Origin: Candidatus Colimorpha onthohippi | GTDB taxonomy: Bacteria > Bacteroidota > Bacteroidia > Bacteroidales > P3 | Direction of reading: 5' to 3' | Length of the DNA stretch: 5,323 bases | Assembly (NCBI GenBank): GCA_018064565.1 | Contig: JAGHVA010000081.1 | Span: 1-5,323 of the forward strand | In this document: positions 1-5,323 of the stretch, piece after piece | Layout of the letters: the number at the start of each line of letters is the position of its first letter | Position numbering within the stretch: position 1 is the first letter of the stretch | Position numbers and translations under genes: made by a program | Notes under the pieces: generated by a model | What the model was told of the DNA's origin: nothing | Database searches by the model: none | The model's input: the letters and a program-made list of their open reading frames with translations, nothing else

Positions 1-1
1 A

Positions 2-961
2 GATAGTTATGGTCCTGTAACTGACAACGCTCAGAGTGTGTATGAGCTCTCCTTGATCGAGGACGACATCGAGAAGACTACCAAAGAGGTGAAAGATGAG
101 TTTGGATTTACTCCTGATTTTGAAAAAGCTAAGTATTATCTGGAAGCCAACGATGGTGCTGGCAATACCTTCAAGGCCACCGCAAAGCCTGTGCTGATTG
201 GTACTGCCGTGGTGGGTGCTACCACTATGATTTTCTCCTTGATTCTGTTAATTAAGAATACTTTGGGTATCGACCCTGCAAGCATCCTGAACCTGCTCAA
301 TCCATATAGTATTTTGGGCTTTATCTTGGGTGGATGCGTCATCTTCTGGTTCACTGGTGCCTCTATGCAGGCTGTTACCACTGGTGCCAACCGTGCAGTT
401 GAGTTTATCAAAGACAATATCAAACTGGATCCCAATGCTCCTAAGAAGGCTGATATCGCCAAGTCTCAGGAAGTGGTCAAAATCTGCACCAACTACGCTC
501 AAAAGGGTATGCTCAATATCTTTATTGCAATCTTCTTTTTCGCTTTGGGTTTTGCCTGTATCTCTTCTCCTGCTGGTATTGGTGGCGATGGCGCTGTGTG
601 TCTGTTTATCAGCTATCTGATTGGTATTGCAGTGTTTGGTTTGTTCCAGGCTGTGTATATGGCAAATGCTGGTGGTGCATGGGATAATGCCAAGAAAGTG
701 GTCGAGGTCGATATGAAAGCTAAGGGTACGCCTTTGCACGACGCAAGTGTGGTAGGCGATACGGTAGGCGATCCGTTTAAGGATACCAGTTCGGTGGCGT
801 TGAATCCTATCATTAAGTTCACCACCTTGTTTGGTGTGTTGGCTATGGAGATAGCTATCAGCGACGGCTTCAAGGCTGTGGCTCCTTGGATGGGTATCGT
901 CTTTATCGTAATTGCTTTGATTTTTGTGTATCGTTCGTTCTATAAGATGAGAATCAAGTAA
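2..961 (+). CDS. hppA: Membrane-bound ion-pumping pyrophosphatase, C-terminal part (5' end outside window)
   Basis: This is the end of an integral membrane pyrophosphatase, which splits pyrophosphate to phosphate and uses the energy to pump Na+ and/or H+ across the inner membrane. The frame is open from base 2, so the gene starts upstream; about 319 of the usual ~700-750 residues are present. The first residues, DSYGPVTDNAQ, match the conserved D-x-YGP-x-x-DNA motif of the active site. Next come GAGNTFKATAK (K+-dependence motif), GGAWDNAKK and VVGDTVGDPFKDTS, whose acidic and Lys residues bind Mg-pyrophosphate. About six hydrophobic helices are visible, the last just before the C-terminal YKMRIK. 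Codon choice is strongly biased (many GGT, GCT, AAG), unlike the genes downstream, which suggests high expression. The ion pumped cannot be told, because the deciding TM helix lies upstream. An intrinsic terminator follows 20 bases after the stop. Family assignment is very secure. Confidence 0.95.
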   Translation, partial: DSYGPVTDNAQSVYELSLIEDDIEKTTKEVKDEFGFTPDFEKAKYYLEANDGAGNTFKATAKPVLIGTAVVGATTMIFSLILLIKNTLGIDPASILNLLNPYSILGFILGGCVIFWFTGASMQAVTTGANRAVEFIKDNIKLDPNAPKKADIAKSQEVVKICTNYAQKGMLNIFIAIFFFALGFACISSPAGIGGDGAVCLFISYLIGIAVFGLFQAVYMANAGGAWDNAKKVVEVDMKAKGTPLHDASVVGDTVGDPFKDTSSVALNPIIKFTTLFGVLAMEIAISDGFKAVAPWMGIVFIVIALIFVYRSFYKMRIK

Positions 962-981
962 TTGTATCTCTGGTGGAAATT

Positions 982-1018
982 AAATGCGTAATTAGGTGAT
1001 GCTTAATTACGCATTTTT
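982..1018 (+). terminator. Intrinsic terminator after hppA
   Basis: A perfect 13-bp inverted repeat (AAATGCGTAATTA at 982-994 with TAATTACGCATTT at 1004-1016) encloses a 9-base loop, and the T-run TTTTT spans 1014-1018. It lies 20 bases past the hppA stop and 37 bases before the mutL start, so it most likely ends the hppA transcript and makes mutL a separate unit. The stem is A/T-rich but long. Confidence 0.85.
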
Positions 1019-1054
1019 AATTCAAAGCCTCTTTATTGACAGTCATTTAGTTAT

Positions 1055-2956
1055 ATGTCGGATATCATCAATATCTTGCCAGATAGTGTCGCCAACCAGA
1101 TTGCAGCAGGCGAGGTGGTTGACCGACCAGCATCAGCGGTAAAAGAGCTGCTCGAGAATGCCGTAGATGCGGGCGCAACTCAAGTTCAGCTCATTATCAA
1201 AGATGCTGGCCGCACGCTTATTCAGGTTATCGACAATGGTTGTGGAATGAGCGATAGCGATGCGCGTCTTTGTTTTGAGCGGCATGCTACCTCAAAGGTA
1301 CGGCAGGCGGACGACCTGTTTAATATTCGTACTATGGGGTTTCGTGGTGAGGCATTGGCATCTATCGCAGCAATTGCACAAGTAGAACTGAAAACCCGTC
1401 AGCACGATAGTGAGTTGGGGACAATGGTGCAGATTGAGGGCTGTTCGGTTATCGCCCAAGAGCCATGCCCGTGTGCAGCGGGTACTTCGTTGGCTGTCAA
1501 GAATCTGTTTTTCAATGTCCCTGCGCGTCGTAATTTCTTAAAGAAAGATAGTGTCGAGTTGGGCCATATCGAAGAGGTGTTCCGTCGGGTATCGCTGGCA
1601 CATTGTCAGGTGTCGTTCTCGATGCACAGCAATGGTAAGTTGTTGTACGATTTGAAAGAAGGCAATCTCTTGCAACGCATCGTGCAGCTGTTTGGCAATA
1701 ATTATAGGGAGCGGTTCTTTAAGGTGGAGGAGATGTGCGATTTGGTAACTGTCAGCGGCTATGTGGGGAGGCCTGAATTTGTCCGTAAAAGCAGGGGAGA
1801 GCAGTATCTGTTTGTGAACAATAGGTTTATCAAGCATCCAGGATTAAGTACTGCTATAGAGAAAGCGTATAATGATTTGATACCAGAACGGTATTATCCA
1901 TCGTATTTTTTGAATCTAACGGTTGACCCGTCACGTATCGATGTCAATATTCATCCTACAAAGACGGAGGTTAAGTTTATCGATGATCAGGATTTGTTTC
2001 TGCTGTTGCGGGCTGCGGTCAAGAAATCGTTGGGACAGTTCTGCCTTGCTCCGACATTAGATTTTACGCAAACGGAAGCTATAAGGGATTTGGATACCGC
2101 CCCTCCCGACTATGTGCCTCCTCAGCCAGAAATTAGTTATAATACCAGTTACAATCCGTTTGATAGCCCCAGTCAAAGCGATTCGCCATCGGTTCCTTCT
2201 GTAGGTGGTGCAGGCTTCTCGGGCTTCAAGAACAGCCGCTTCACTATCCCAGACAATGAGGATAGGTGGAAGACATTTTTTGATAACGACCAGTTGCCGC
2301 AAACGGCTTCGCCTAACGGACATGGCAATGAAGCTGTCTTGGAGTTGTCAGTGGATGAGTCGCAGGAATCAAATAACGAGACTGCTGTTCTTTCAGGTAG
2401 GCGGAATAGCTGTTTGCAGTTGATGAATCGGTGGATTGTTACTACTATGCCGTCAGGCTTGTTGCTGATAGACCAGCAGCGAGCGCATGAGCGCATATTG
2501 TATAATAAACTTATACAGGTTGACCGCAAAGTGGTGTCTCAGCCGTTGATGTTTCCCGTCAATTGTACCTTCTCGGCAGCGGATGCCGATTTGTTGACGG
2601 AATTGCTGCCTGAGTTGCGGTCGCGTGGGTTTGAATTGGCACCGTTAGGCATTACCACATTTGTGGTTACAGCGGCACCTGCCGAGGTGAGCGATGTTGA
2701 GATACAACCGATTTTTGATCAGCTGCTTGTTGAGTATAAAGGGGCTATGTTGCACCGACATAACGATGCAGATCATTGTCTATGCCAGTCGCTGGCTCGG
2801 CAGATGGCAGTAAAAAGTGGCAGACCGTTGGAGCAGGAAGAGATGTTGCAATTGGTGGCAGACTTATTTAGCACGACCAGTCCAGAGGTATCGCCATCGG
2901 GCTTGCGAACCATGATAACCCTGTCGCCTGATAAACTATCGGATCTTTTTAAGTAA
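1055..2956 (+). CDS. mutL: DNA mismatch repair protein MutL
   Basis: MutL links mismatch recognition by MutS to strand removal. The 633-residue protein is full length. The N-terminal GHKL ATPase is intact: IAAGEVVDRPASAVKELLEN at 16-35 with catalytic E31 and Mg-binding N35, DNGCG at 60-64, GFRGEALASI at 95-104 and NLFFNVPAR at 150-158. A ribosomal-S5-like domain follows to about residue 335, with DPSRIDVNIHPTKTEVKF typical of it. A Ser/Pro/Asn-rich linker spans about 345-445, then the C-terminal dimerisation domain to 633. A probable beta-clamp-binding motif, QPLMFP, sits at 496-501. The endonuclease metal site is degenerate: DQQRAHERILYN at 473-484 instead of DQHA(X)2E(X)4E, no Cys in SLARQMAVKSG, and SPSGLRT at 613-619 in place of C-P-x-G-R-P. 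It is therefore probably not a nuclease. The ATG at 1055 is chosen because the protein begins like other MutL proteins; no Shine-Dalgarno is visible. The rhomboid gene follows after 38 bases, probably co-transcribed. Confidence 0.98.
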   Translation: MSDIINILPDSVANQIAAGEVVDRPASAVKELLENAVDAGATQVQLIIKDAGRTLIQVIDNGCGMSDSDARLCFERHATSKVRQADDLFNIRTMGFRGEALASIAAIAQVELKTRQHDSELGTMVQIEGCSVIAQEPCPCAAGTSLAVKNLFFNVPARRNFLKKDSVELGHIEEVFRRVSLAHCQVSFSMHSNGKLLYDLKEGNLLQRIVQLFGNNYRERFFKVEEMCDLVTVSGYVGRPEFVRKSRGEQYLFVNNRFIKHPGLSTAIEKAYNDLIPERYYPSYFLNLTVDPSRIDVNIHPTKTEVKFIDDQDLFLLLRAAVKKSLGQFCLAPTLDFTQTEAIRDLDTAPPDYVPPQPEISYNTSYNPFDSPSQSDSPSVPSVGGAGFSGFKNSRFTIPDNEDRWKTFFDNDQLPQTASPNGHGNEAVLELSVDESQESNNETAVLSGRRNSCLQLMNRWIVTTMPSGLLLIDQQRAHERILYNKLIQVDRKVVSQPLMFPVNCTFSAADADLLTELLPELRSRGFELAPLGITTFVVTAAPAEVSDVEIQPIFDQLLVEYKGAMLHRHNDADHCLCQSLARQMAVKSGRPLEQEEMLQLVADLFSTTSPEVSPSGLRTMITLSPDKLSDLFK

Positions 2957-2994
2957 TAGACTGTTGCAAATTAACATAAAAAACAATCATTAGT

Positions 2995-3621
2995 ATGTCA
3001 TATTCTCCTCAAAGATTTAGGTTGTTAACTCCAGCCGTTCGGCATTTGCTGATTATCAATGTGATCATGTTTATGGCTACCATCGTATTGGAACGCTATG
3101 GTGGTATGATGGGACTAAAAATTACCAATATGCTTGCGCTATGGTCGTTTGATTCTGGTCAATTCCGTATATGGCAGCCTATAACCTATATGTTTATGCA
3201 TGGAGGTTTTGATCATATCTTCTTTAACATGTTTGCTTTGTGGATGTTTGGATATACGCTTGAGGGGTATTGGGGAACAAATCGATTCTTGCGTTATTAT
3301 TTTGTGTGTGGCATTGGAGCAGCATTAGTTAACCTATTGGTGGTGCATGGCTATCATCCTACAGTGGGAGCTTCTGGTGCCATTTATGGTTTGTTGTTGG
3401 CTTTTGGGATGATGTTCCCCAACGAATATATTTATCTCTATTTTCTGGTTCCCATCAAAGCTAAGTGGTTCGTAGTGGCATACGCACTTATCGAACTCTT
3501 TGAAGGGGTGTTGCATAGTGCCGATGGTGTGGCACATTTTGCACATCTGGGCGGTATGCTGTTTGGCTTGTTGTTGATTATTTATTGGAGGTATCGTTCC
3601 AATCAGTATAGGCGCTGGTAG
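2995..3621 (+). CDS. Rhomboid family intramembrane serine protease
   Basis: Rhomboids cut the transmembrane helices of other membrane proteins within the inner membrane. All hallmarks are present in this 208-residue protein. HIFFN gives the oxyanion-side His74 and Asn78. GASGAIYG at 125-132 carries the nucleophile Ser127. AHLGG at 183-187 carries catalytic His184. A six-helix core fits the hydrophobic stretches at roughly 17-32, 72-90, 100-118, 124-140, 146-168 and 180-200, with no extra soluble domain. Length is normal for the minimal bacterial form. The ATG at 2995 gives the usual short cytoplasmic tail (PQRFRLLTPAVRHLLIIN) before the first helix; the leader is A-rich without a Shine-Dalgarno. 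It lies 38 bases after mutL with no terminator between them, so the two are probably one transcript. From memory, mutL and rhomboid genes are often neighbours in Bacteroidota, sometimes with a second rhomboid; only one is present here. The substrate is unknown. It is expected to be active because both catalytic residues are intact. Confidence 0.95.
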   Translation: MSYSPQRFRLLTPAVRHLLIINVIMFMATIVLERYGGMMGLKITNMLALWSFDSGQFRIWQPITYMFMHGGFDHIFFNMFALWMFGYTLEGYWGTNRFLRYYFVCGIGAALVNLLVVHGYHPTVGASGAIYGLLLAFGMMFPNEYIYLYFLVPIKAKWFVVAYALIELFEGVLHSADGVAHFAHLGGMLFGLLLIIYWRYRSNQYRRW

Positions 3622-3641
3622 TAACTTATTTTTTGTGATTC

Positions 3642-4004
3642 GTGAATCTGGTTAGGTTTATAGTCTGTTTGCTGTTTCTTTTGAACACAATCGCATCGCA
3701 GGGTGCGGTTGCGAACGGCTGTGAATCTTGCACAAACGGTTCTATCGGATATCTGCTTGACTCGGCTGGCAACCATATCCCACAATGGGAGGATATTGGT
3801 TTAGAAGACTTGCTTGTTGTTATTAACGGGTCTGGAATTACGTCTCCTGTAGTAATCGCAGGACGTGTGTATCAAGATTCGAATCAGGAACAAGTAGTTG
3901 TCGAAGGAGTCAGGGTTGCGGCAAGGCGAGTGTCGGTCAAACGTCTCTTTGCAAGTCGTGCCATAGATGTCTATCTGTATTGTCATTGTCAGTTAAGGCT
4001 CTGA
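3642..4004 (+). CDS. Small secreted protein of unknown family, GTG start
   Basis: I do not recognise this 120-residue protein. It begins with a convincing signal peptide: MNLVR, a hydrophobic core FIVCLLFLL, then a polar stretch ending in AVA (22-24), so signal peptidase I would cut near residue 24 and leave about 96 residues in the periplasm or outside. There is no proper lipobox before Cys27. The mature part has only four Cys, placed at its two ends: CESC at 27-30 and CHC at 114-116, which could form disulfides or a metal site. The middle (about 50-95) is rich in Val, Ile and Gly and looks beta-stranded. GTG 3642 is the only reasonable start, because an in-frame TGA lies at 3636-3638. The gap to the rhomboid gene is 20 bases, so it may be read from the mutL transcript. 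The reality of the gene rests on the signal peptide and open length; no homology supports it. Confidence 0.6.
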   Translation: MNLVRFIVCLLFLLNTIASQGAVANGCESCTNGSIGYLLDSAGNHIPQWEDIGLEDLLVVINGSGITSPVVIAGRVYQDSNQEQVVVEGVRVAARRVSVKRLFASRAIDVYLYCHCQLRL

Positions 4005-4123
4005 CTATTTGCTTGTTTTTCTTTCTTATTTATTGTATTGCGTACTCCTATGTTCTTGACGACAAATGTTAAGAATTAGGCAGTGTGTGGTGCTTATATG
4101 TAATGATATAACAATGTAATATT
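4005..4123 (+). other. A/T-rich intergenic gap with one imperfect hairpin
   Basis: This 119-base gap separates the mutL-side genes from the membrane-paralog pair. It starts with a T-rich stretch (about 4012-4036). It contains a hairpin made of TTCTTGAC (4053-4060) and GTTAAGAA (4068-4075), 8 pairs with one G-T wobble and a 7-base loop. No T-run follows the hairpin, so it is not a standard terminator. I could not find a clear Bacteroidota promoter (TTTG and TAnnTTTG boxes) here, though a promoter for the 4124 gene would be expected in this gap. Confidence 0.4.
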
Positions 4124-4534
4124 ATGAAATCAAGCAATATCTATACAACTATTTACGAGCAGCAAGGAATTGTTCGTAAGGTAAAACCTATCTGGTGGGC
4201 AGTGTACGGGACGATAATAGGTCTTGTATGTGCTTATTTTTTCTTTTATAGTACAAATCTCAGCAATGGGTTGAGTGCTGTTTTGTTAGGAATGCTGGTT
4301 GTTGGTGTGTTCTCGTTATTGACACTATTGTGTTATCATACTTTTGGCGATAGGCATTTCCCATATCATCAGCCTACACGGCAGCTACTCGAACCTACTG
4401 CGGTATATTATCCTTCACTTGAAAAAGAAAACATAATTGGAGTACTTGAAAATAAGCAGTGGGATGACTTGCAAAAAGTAAAAAAAATCAACAACCCCGC
4501 AGTTGATACTGGTGCAGTACAGCAGTGCAGATGA
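4124..4534 (+). CDS. Two-helix membrane protein of unknown function, apparently frameshifted near its 3' end
   Basis: The family is unknown to me. As read, the product is 136 residues: a short basic N-terminus, two TM helices (about 24-42 and 50-70), then a soluble domain. It resembles the product of the next gene (4646-5167) in layout and in sequence: LENKQWDDLQKVK here aligns with IEANNVQQLQRIK there. The last 15 residues of this frame (INNPAVDTGAVQQCR) do not fit the paralog. If one A of the A8 tract at 4480-4487 is skipped, the frame runs on to the stop at 4605-4607, giving about 160 residues. The added tail contains SADESVCYAQLLDGDTMMPV, which matches ADDNSVALLQLVDMESCSMQPV of the paralog. 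The intact form is therefore probably 4124-4607. ATG 4124 has no Shine-Dalgarno but an A/T-rich leader. Helix topology suggests inner-membrane anchoring. Confidence 0.75.
   Translation: MKSSNIYTTIYEQQGIVRKVKPIWWAVYGTIIGLVCAYFFFYSTNLSNGLSAVLLGMLVVGVFSLLTLLCYHTFGDRHFPYHQPTRQLLEPTAVYYPSLEKENIIGVLENKQWDDLQKVKKINNPAVDTGAVQQCR
4480..4487 (+). repeat. A8 homopolymer at the inferred frameshift
   Basis: Eight consecutive A residues lie in the codons GTA AAA AAA ATC of the 4124 gene. The downstream frame that matches the paralog is closed by TAA at 4479-4481, so the frame change must occur between about 4482 and the stop at 4532. The tract lies almost wholly inside that interval. Such tracts are prone to replication, transcription and sequencing slips. 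Confidence 0.8.
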
Positions 4535-4607
4535 GTCTGTTTGTTATGCTCAACTGCTGGATGGAGACACGATGATGCCGGTGAGCAACCTATATGCAAA
4601 AGTGTGA
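4488..4607 (+). other. Out-of-frame C-terminal continuation of the 4124 gene
   Basis: This 39-codon stretch plus TGA lies one base out of register with the 4124 frame. It has no start codon suited to independent translation at its beginning. Its translation (STTPQLILVQYSSADES..., ending NLYAKV) aligns with the tail of the 4646 gene product. Asp, Ser-Val, Gln-Leu and Asp fall at the same spacing, followed by MMPVS against MQPVT. I read it as the true end of the 4124 protein, detached by a one-base indel. Confidence 0.72.
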
Positions 4608-4645
4608 GGCATAATATTTTTGTTTAATCTTATTATTTGAGTTTT

Positions 4646-5167
4646 ATGAATACTTTAATTGAACAATATCTTTCTGTTAGTCCACAGTTTATTCAAAAAA
4701 AAGGACATTGGTTTACTAAAGCATTGGTAATAGTAGCAGGCATAGCCGTTGTTGTCTTGTCTGGTCAAAGTGGTATGTCAGATGCGTTGCAAGTAGGGTT
4801 GTTAAGTCTTGGTGTGATTATTGCAATAGTTGGGGCGATAATGCTGTGCATTTCATTGAGCAGCATGGGGCGTTATTATGTGTGTGCGGATACAGGCAGC
4901 AGGTTGCGTAGTTATAATCGTTATATTGCGAGGTTGGATAGAACTGCTTGTATAGCAGCCATCGAGGCTAATAATGTGCAGCAATTGCAACGCATAAAGG
5001 TTGATAACAACTCGGTATCCCAAGTTCATGTAGTGATAGCCGACGACAATAGCGTTGCACTGTTGCAGTTGGTCGATATGGAATCGTGCAGCATGCAACC
5101 AGTTACCGCTATCTGGATTGTACCACAAGCAGAGGTGCCGTTAATTCGACAGTGGCTGAAACAATGA
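4646..5167 (+). CDS. Two-helix membrane protein of unknown function, intact paralog of the 4124 gene
   Basis: This 173-residue protein belongs to no family I recognise. It has a 23-residue polar N-terminus (MNTLIEQYLSVSP...), TM helices at about 24-38 and 48-71 joined by a short Gly/Ser loop, and a C-terminal domain of about 100 residues. That domain reads as a helix (DRTACIAAIEANNVQQLQRI), then beta strands (VHVVIADD, SVALLQLVDM, VTAIWIVP) and a final helix (VPLIRQWLKQ). By layout and sequence it is a diverged copy of the preceding gene, longer by a C-terminal extension. ATG 4646 is preferred; a TTG at 4637 in the same frame would add only MSF and is a weak start. An A8 run at 4695-4702 is in frame here. 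The gene lies 38 bases after the inferred end of the first paralog (4607) and is followed by a terminator, so the pair probably forms a two-gene transcript. Confidence 0.82.
   Translation: MNTLIEQYLSVSPQFIQKKGHWFTKALVIVAGIAVVVLSGQSGMSDALQVGLLSLGVIIAIVGAIMLCISLSSMGRYYVCADTGSRLRSYNRYIARLDRTACIAAIEANNVQQLQRIKVDNNSVSQVHVVIADDNSVALLQLVDMESCSMQPVTAIWIVPQAEVPLIRQWLKQ
4695..4702 (+). repeat. A8 homopolymer near the 5' end of the second paralog
   Basis: Eight consecutive A residues lie in CAA AAA AAA GGA, codons 17-20 of the 4646 gene. The frame is open as given. A change of one base here would truncate the protein before its first TM helix. It mirrors the A8 tract at which the first paralog appears to be frameshifted. 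Confidence 0.7.
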
Positions 5168-5190
5168 TAGATAGAAAGTGATGAAAAATT

Positions 5191-5240
5191 CATGTGGTTA
5201 GTCTTTCAAAATAAATTAAACTAATCACATGTTTTTTTTT
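5191..5240 (+). terminator. Intrinsic terminator after the paralog pair
   Basis: CATGTGGTTAGT (5191-5202) pairs along all 12 positions with ACTAATCACATG (5220-5231), with one G-T wobble. The loop is 17 bases, and nine T residues (5232-5240) follow directly. It starts 23 bases past the stop of the 4646 gene and faces the + strand, so it should end that transcript. Confidence 0.88.
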
Positions 5241-5245
5241 ACAAT

Positions 5246-5262
5246 CTTTGACTTTGTCAAAG
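5246..5262. promoter_or_regulatory. Short palindrome downstream of the terminator
   Basis: CTTTGAC and GTCAAAG form a perfect 7-bp inverted repeat around TTT. The overlapping ACTTTG-T-CAAAGT (5251-5263) is also symmetric. It lies upstream of whatever gene starts beyond the window and could be a protein-binding site or a small hairpin. A box TAATTTTG at 5300-5307 fits the Bacteroidota -7 consensus TAnnTTTG, but I see no good TTTG box at the right distance upstream, so a promoter is only a possibility. Confidence 0.3.
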
Positions 5263-5323
5263 TAGTGATGAATAAATGCATTTATATTGACCTAACTATT
5301 AATTTTGTTTATCAGGTTAACGT

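Noticed and set aside
248..739. 163-residue open frame on the - strand inside hppA
   Set aside because: It lies wholly opposite a well-conserved gene and shows no family motif or membrane pattern; it is a shadow. The other - strand open frames inside hppA and mutL are dismissed for the same reason.
38..961. GTG at 38 as the start of the pyrophosphatase gene
   Set aside because: The frame is open to base 2 and the residues before the GTG (DSYGPVTDNAQS) are a conserved active-site motif, so the gene simply enters from upstream.
2957..2994. A terminator or promoter between mutL and the rhomboid gene
   Set aside because: The 38-base gap has no inverted repeat with a T-run and no recognisable promoter boxes, so co-transcription is the simplest reading.
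3705..3722. Lipoprotein lipobox before Cys27 of the small secreted protein
   Set aside because: The residues before the Cys are A-N-G, lacking the Leu/Val/Ile expected at -3, while A-V-A three residues earlier suits ordinary signal peptidase I.
3603..3785. 60-residue open frame on the - strand opposite the small secreted-protein gene
   Set aside because: Short, with no recognisable features, and opposite a + strand frame that has a clear signal peptide.
4408..4599. 63-residue open frame on the - strand over the frameshift region
   Set aside because: It is opposite sequence that aligns, on the + strand, with the second paralog, so the + strand reading is preferred.
4637..4645. TTG at 4637 as start of the second paralog
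   Set aside because: The ATG nine bases later in the same frame is a stronger start, and the extra three residues add nothing recognisable.
5287..5320. Imperfect inverted repeat TTGACCT / AGGTTAA near the window end
   Set aside because: Seven pairs with one wobble around a 20-base loop in A/T-rich DNA is easily chance, and the context beyond the window is not visible.

Overview
The window looks like a piece of a Bacteroidales (phylum Bacteroidota) chromosome. The Na+/H+ pyrophosphatase and MutL read like Bacteroidales proteins. None of the start codons has a clear Shine-Dalgarno sequence, only A/T-rich leaders, which is usual in this phylum. I cannot fix the genus. All supported genes are on the + strand.

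Layout: (1) 2-961 is the 3' part of hppA, a membrane-bound ion-pumping pyrophosphatase whose 5' end lies outside the window. It is closed by a strong intrinsic terminator at 982-1018. (2) 1055-2956 is a complete mutL (mismatch repair). A rhomboid intramembrane serine protease follows at 2995-3621, only 38 bases downstream. (3) 3642-4004 is a small GTG-started ORF with a clear signal peptide and no family I recognise, 20 bases after the rhomboid gene. (4) After a 119-base gap come two small membrane-protein genes, 4124-4534 and 4646-5167, which I read as diverged paralogs: a short N-terminus, two TM helices, then a similar C-terminal domain. A 12-bp stem plus T9 terminator at 5191-5240 closes this unit. 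The last 80 bases hold only a short palindrome and a possible promoter box for a gene outside the window.

The most interesting point is the first paralog. Its reading frame appears broken at an A8 tract (4480-4487). Stepping over one A opens a continuation to 4607 whose sequence aligns with the C-terminus of the second paralog. This could be a sequencing indel, a recent pseudogene, phase variation, or expression by slippage on the A tract. The second paralog carries its own A8 tract near its start (4695-4702), in frame as given. Two further points: MutL has lost most residues of the usual MutL endonuclease metal site, and the pyrophosphatase carries Lys at the position that decides K+ dependence. 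I see no CRISPR array, tRNA, rRNA, insertion sequence or phage gene.
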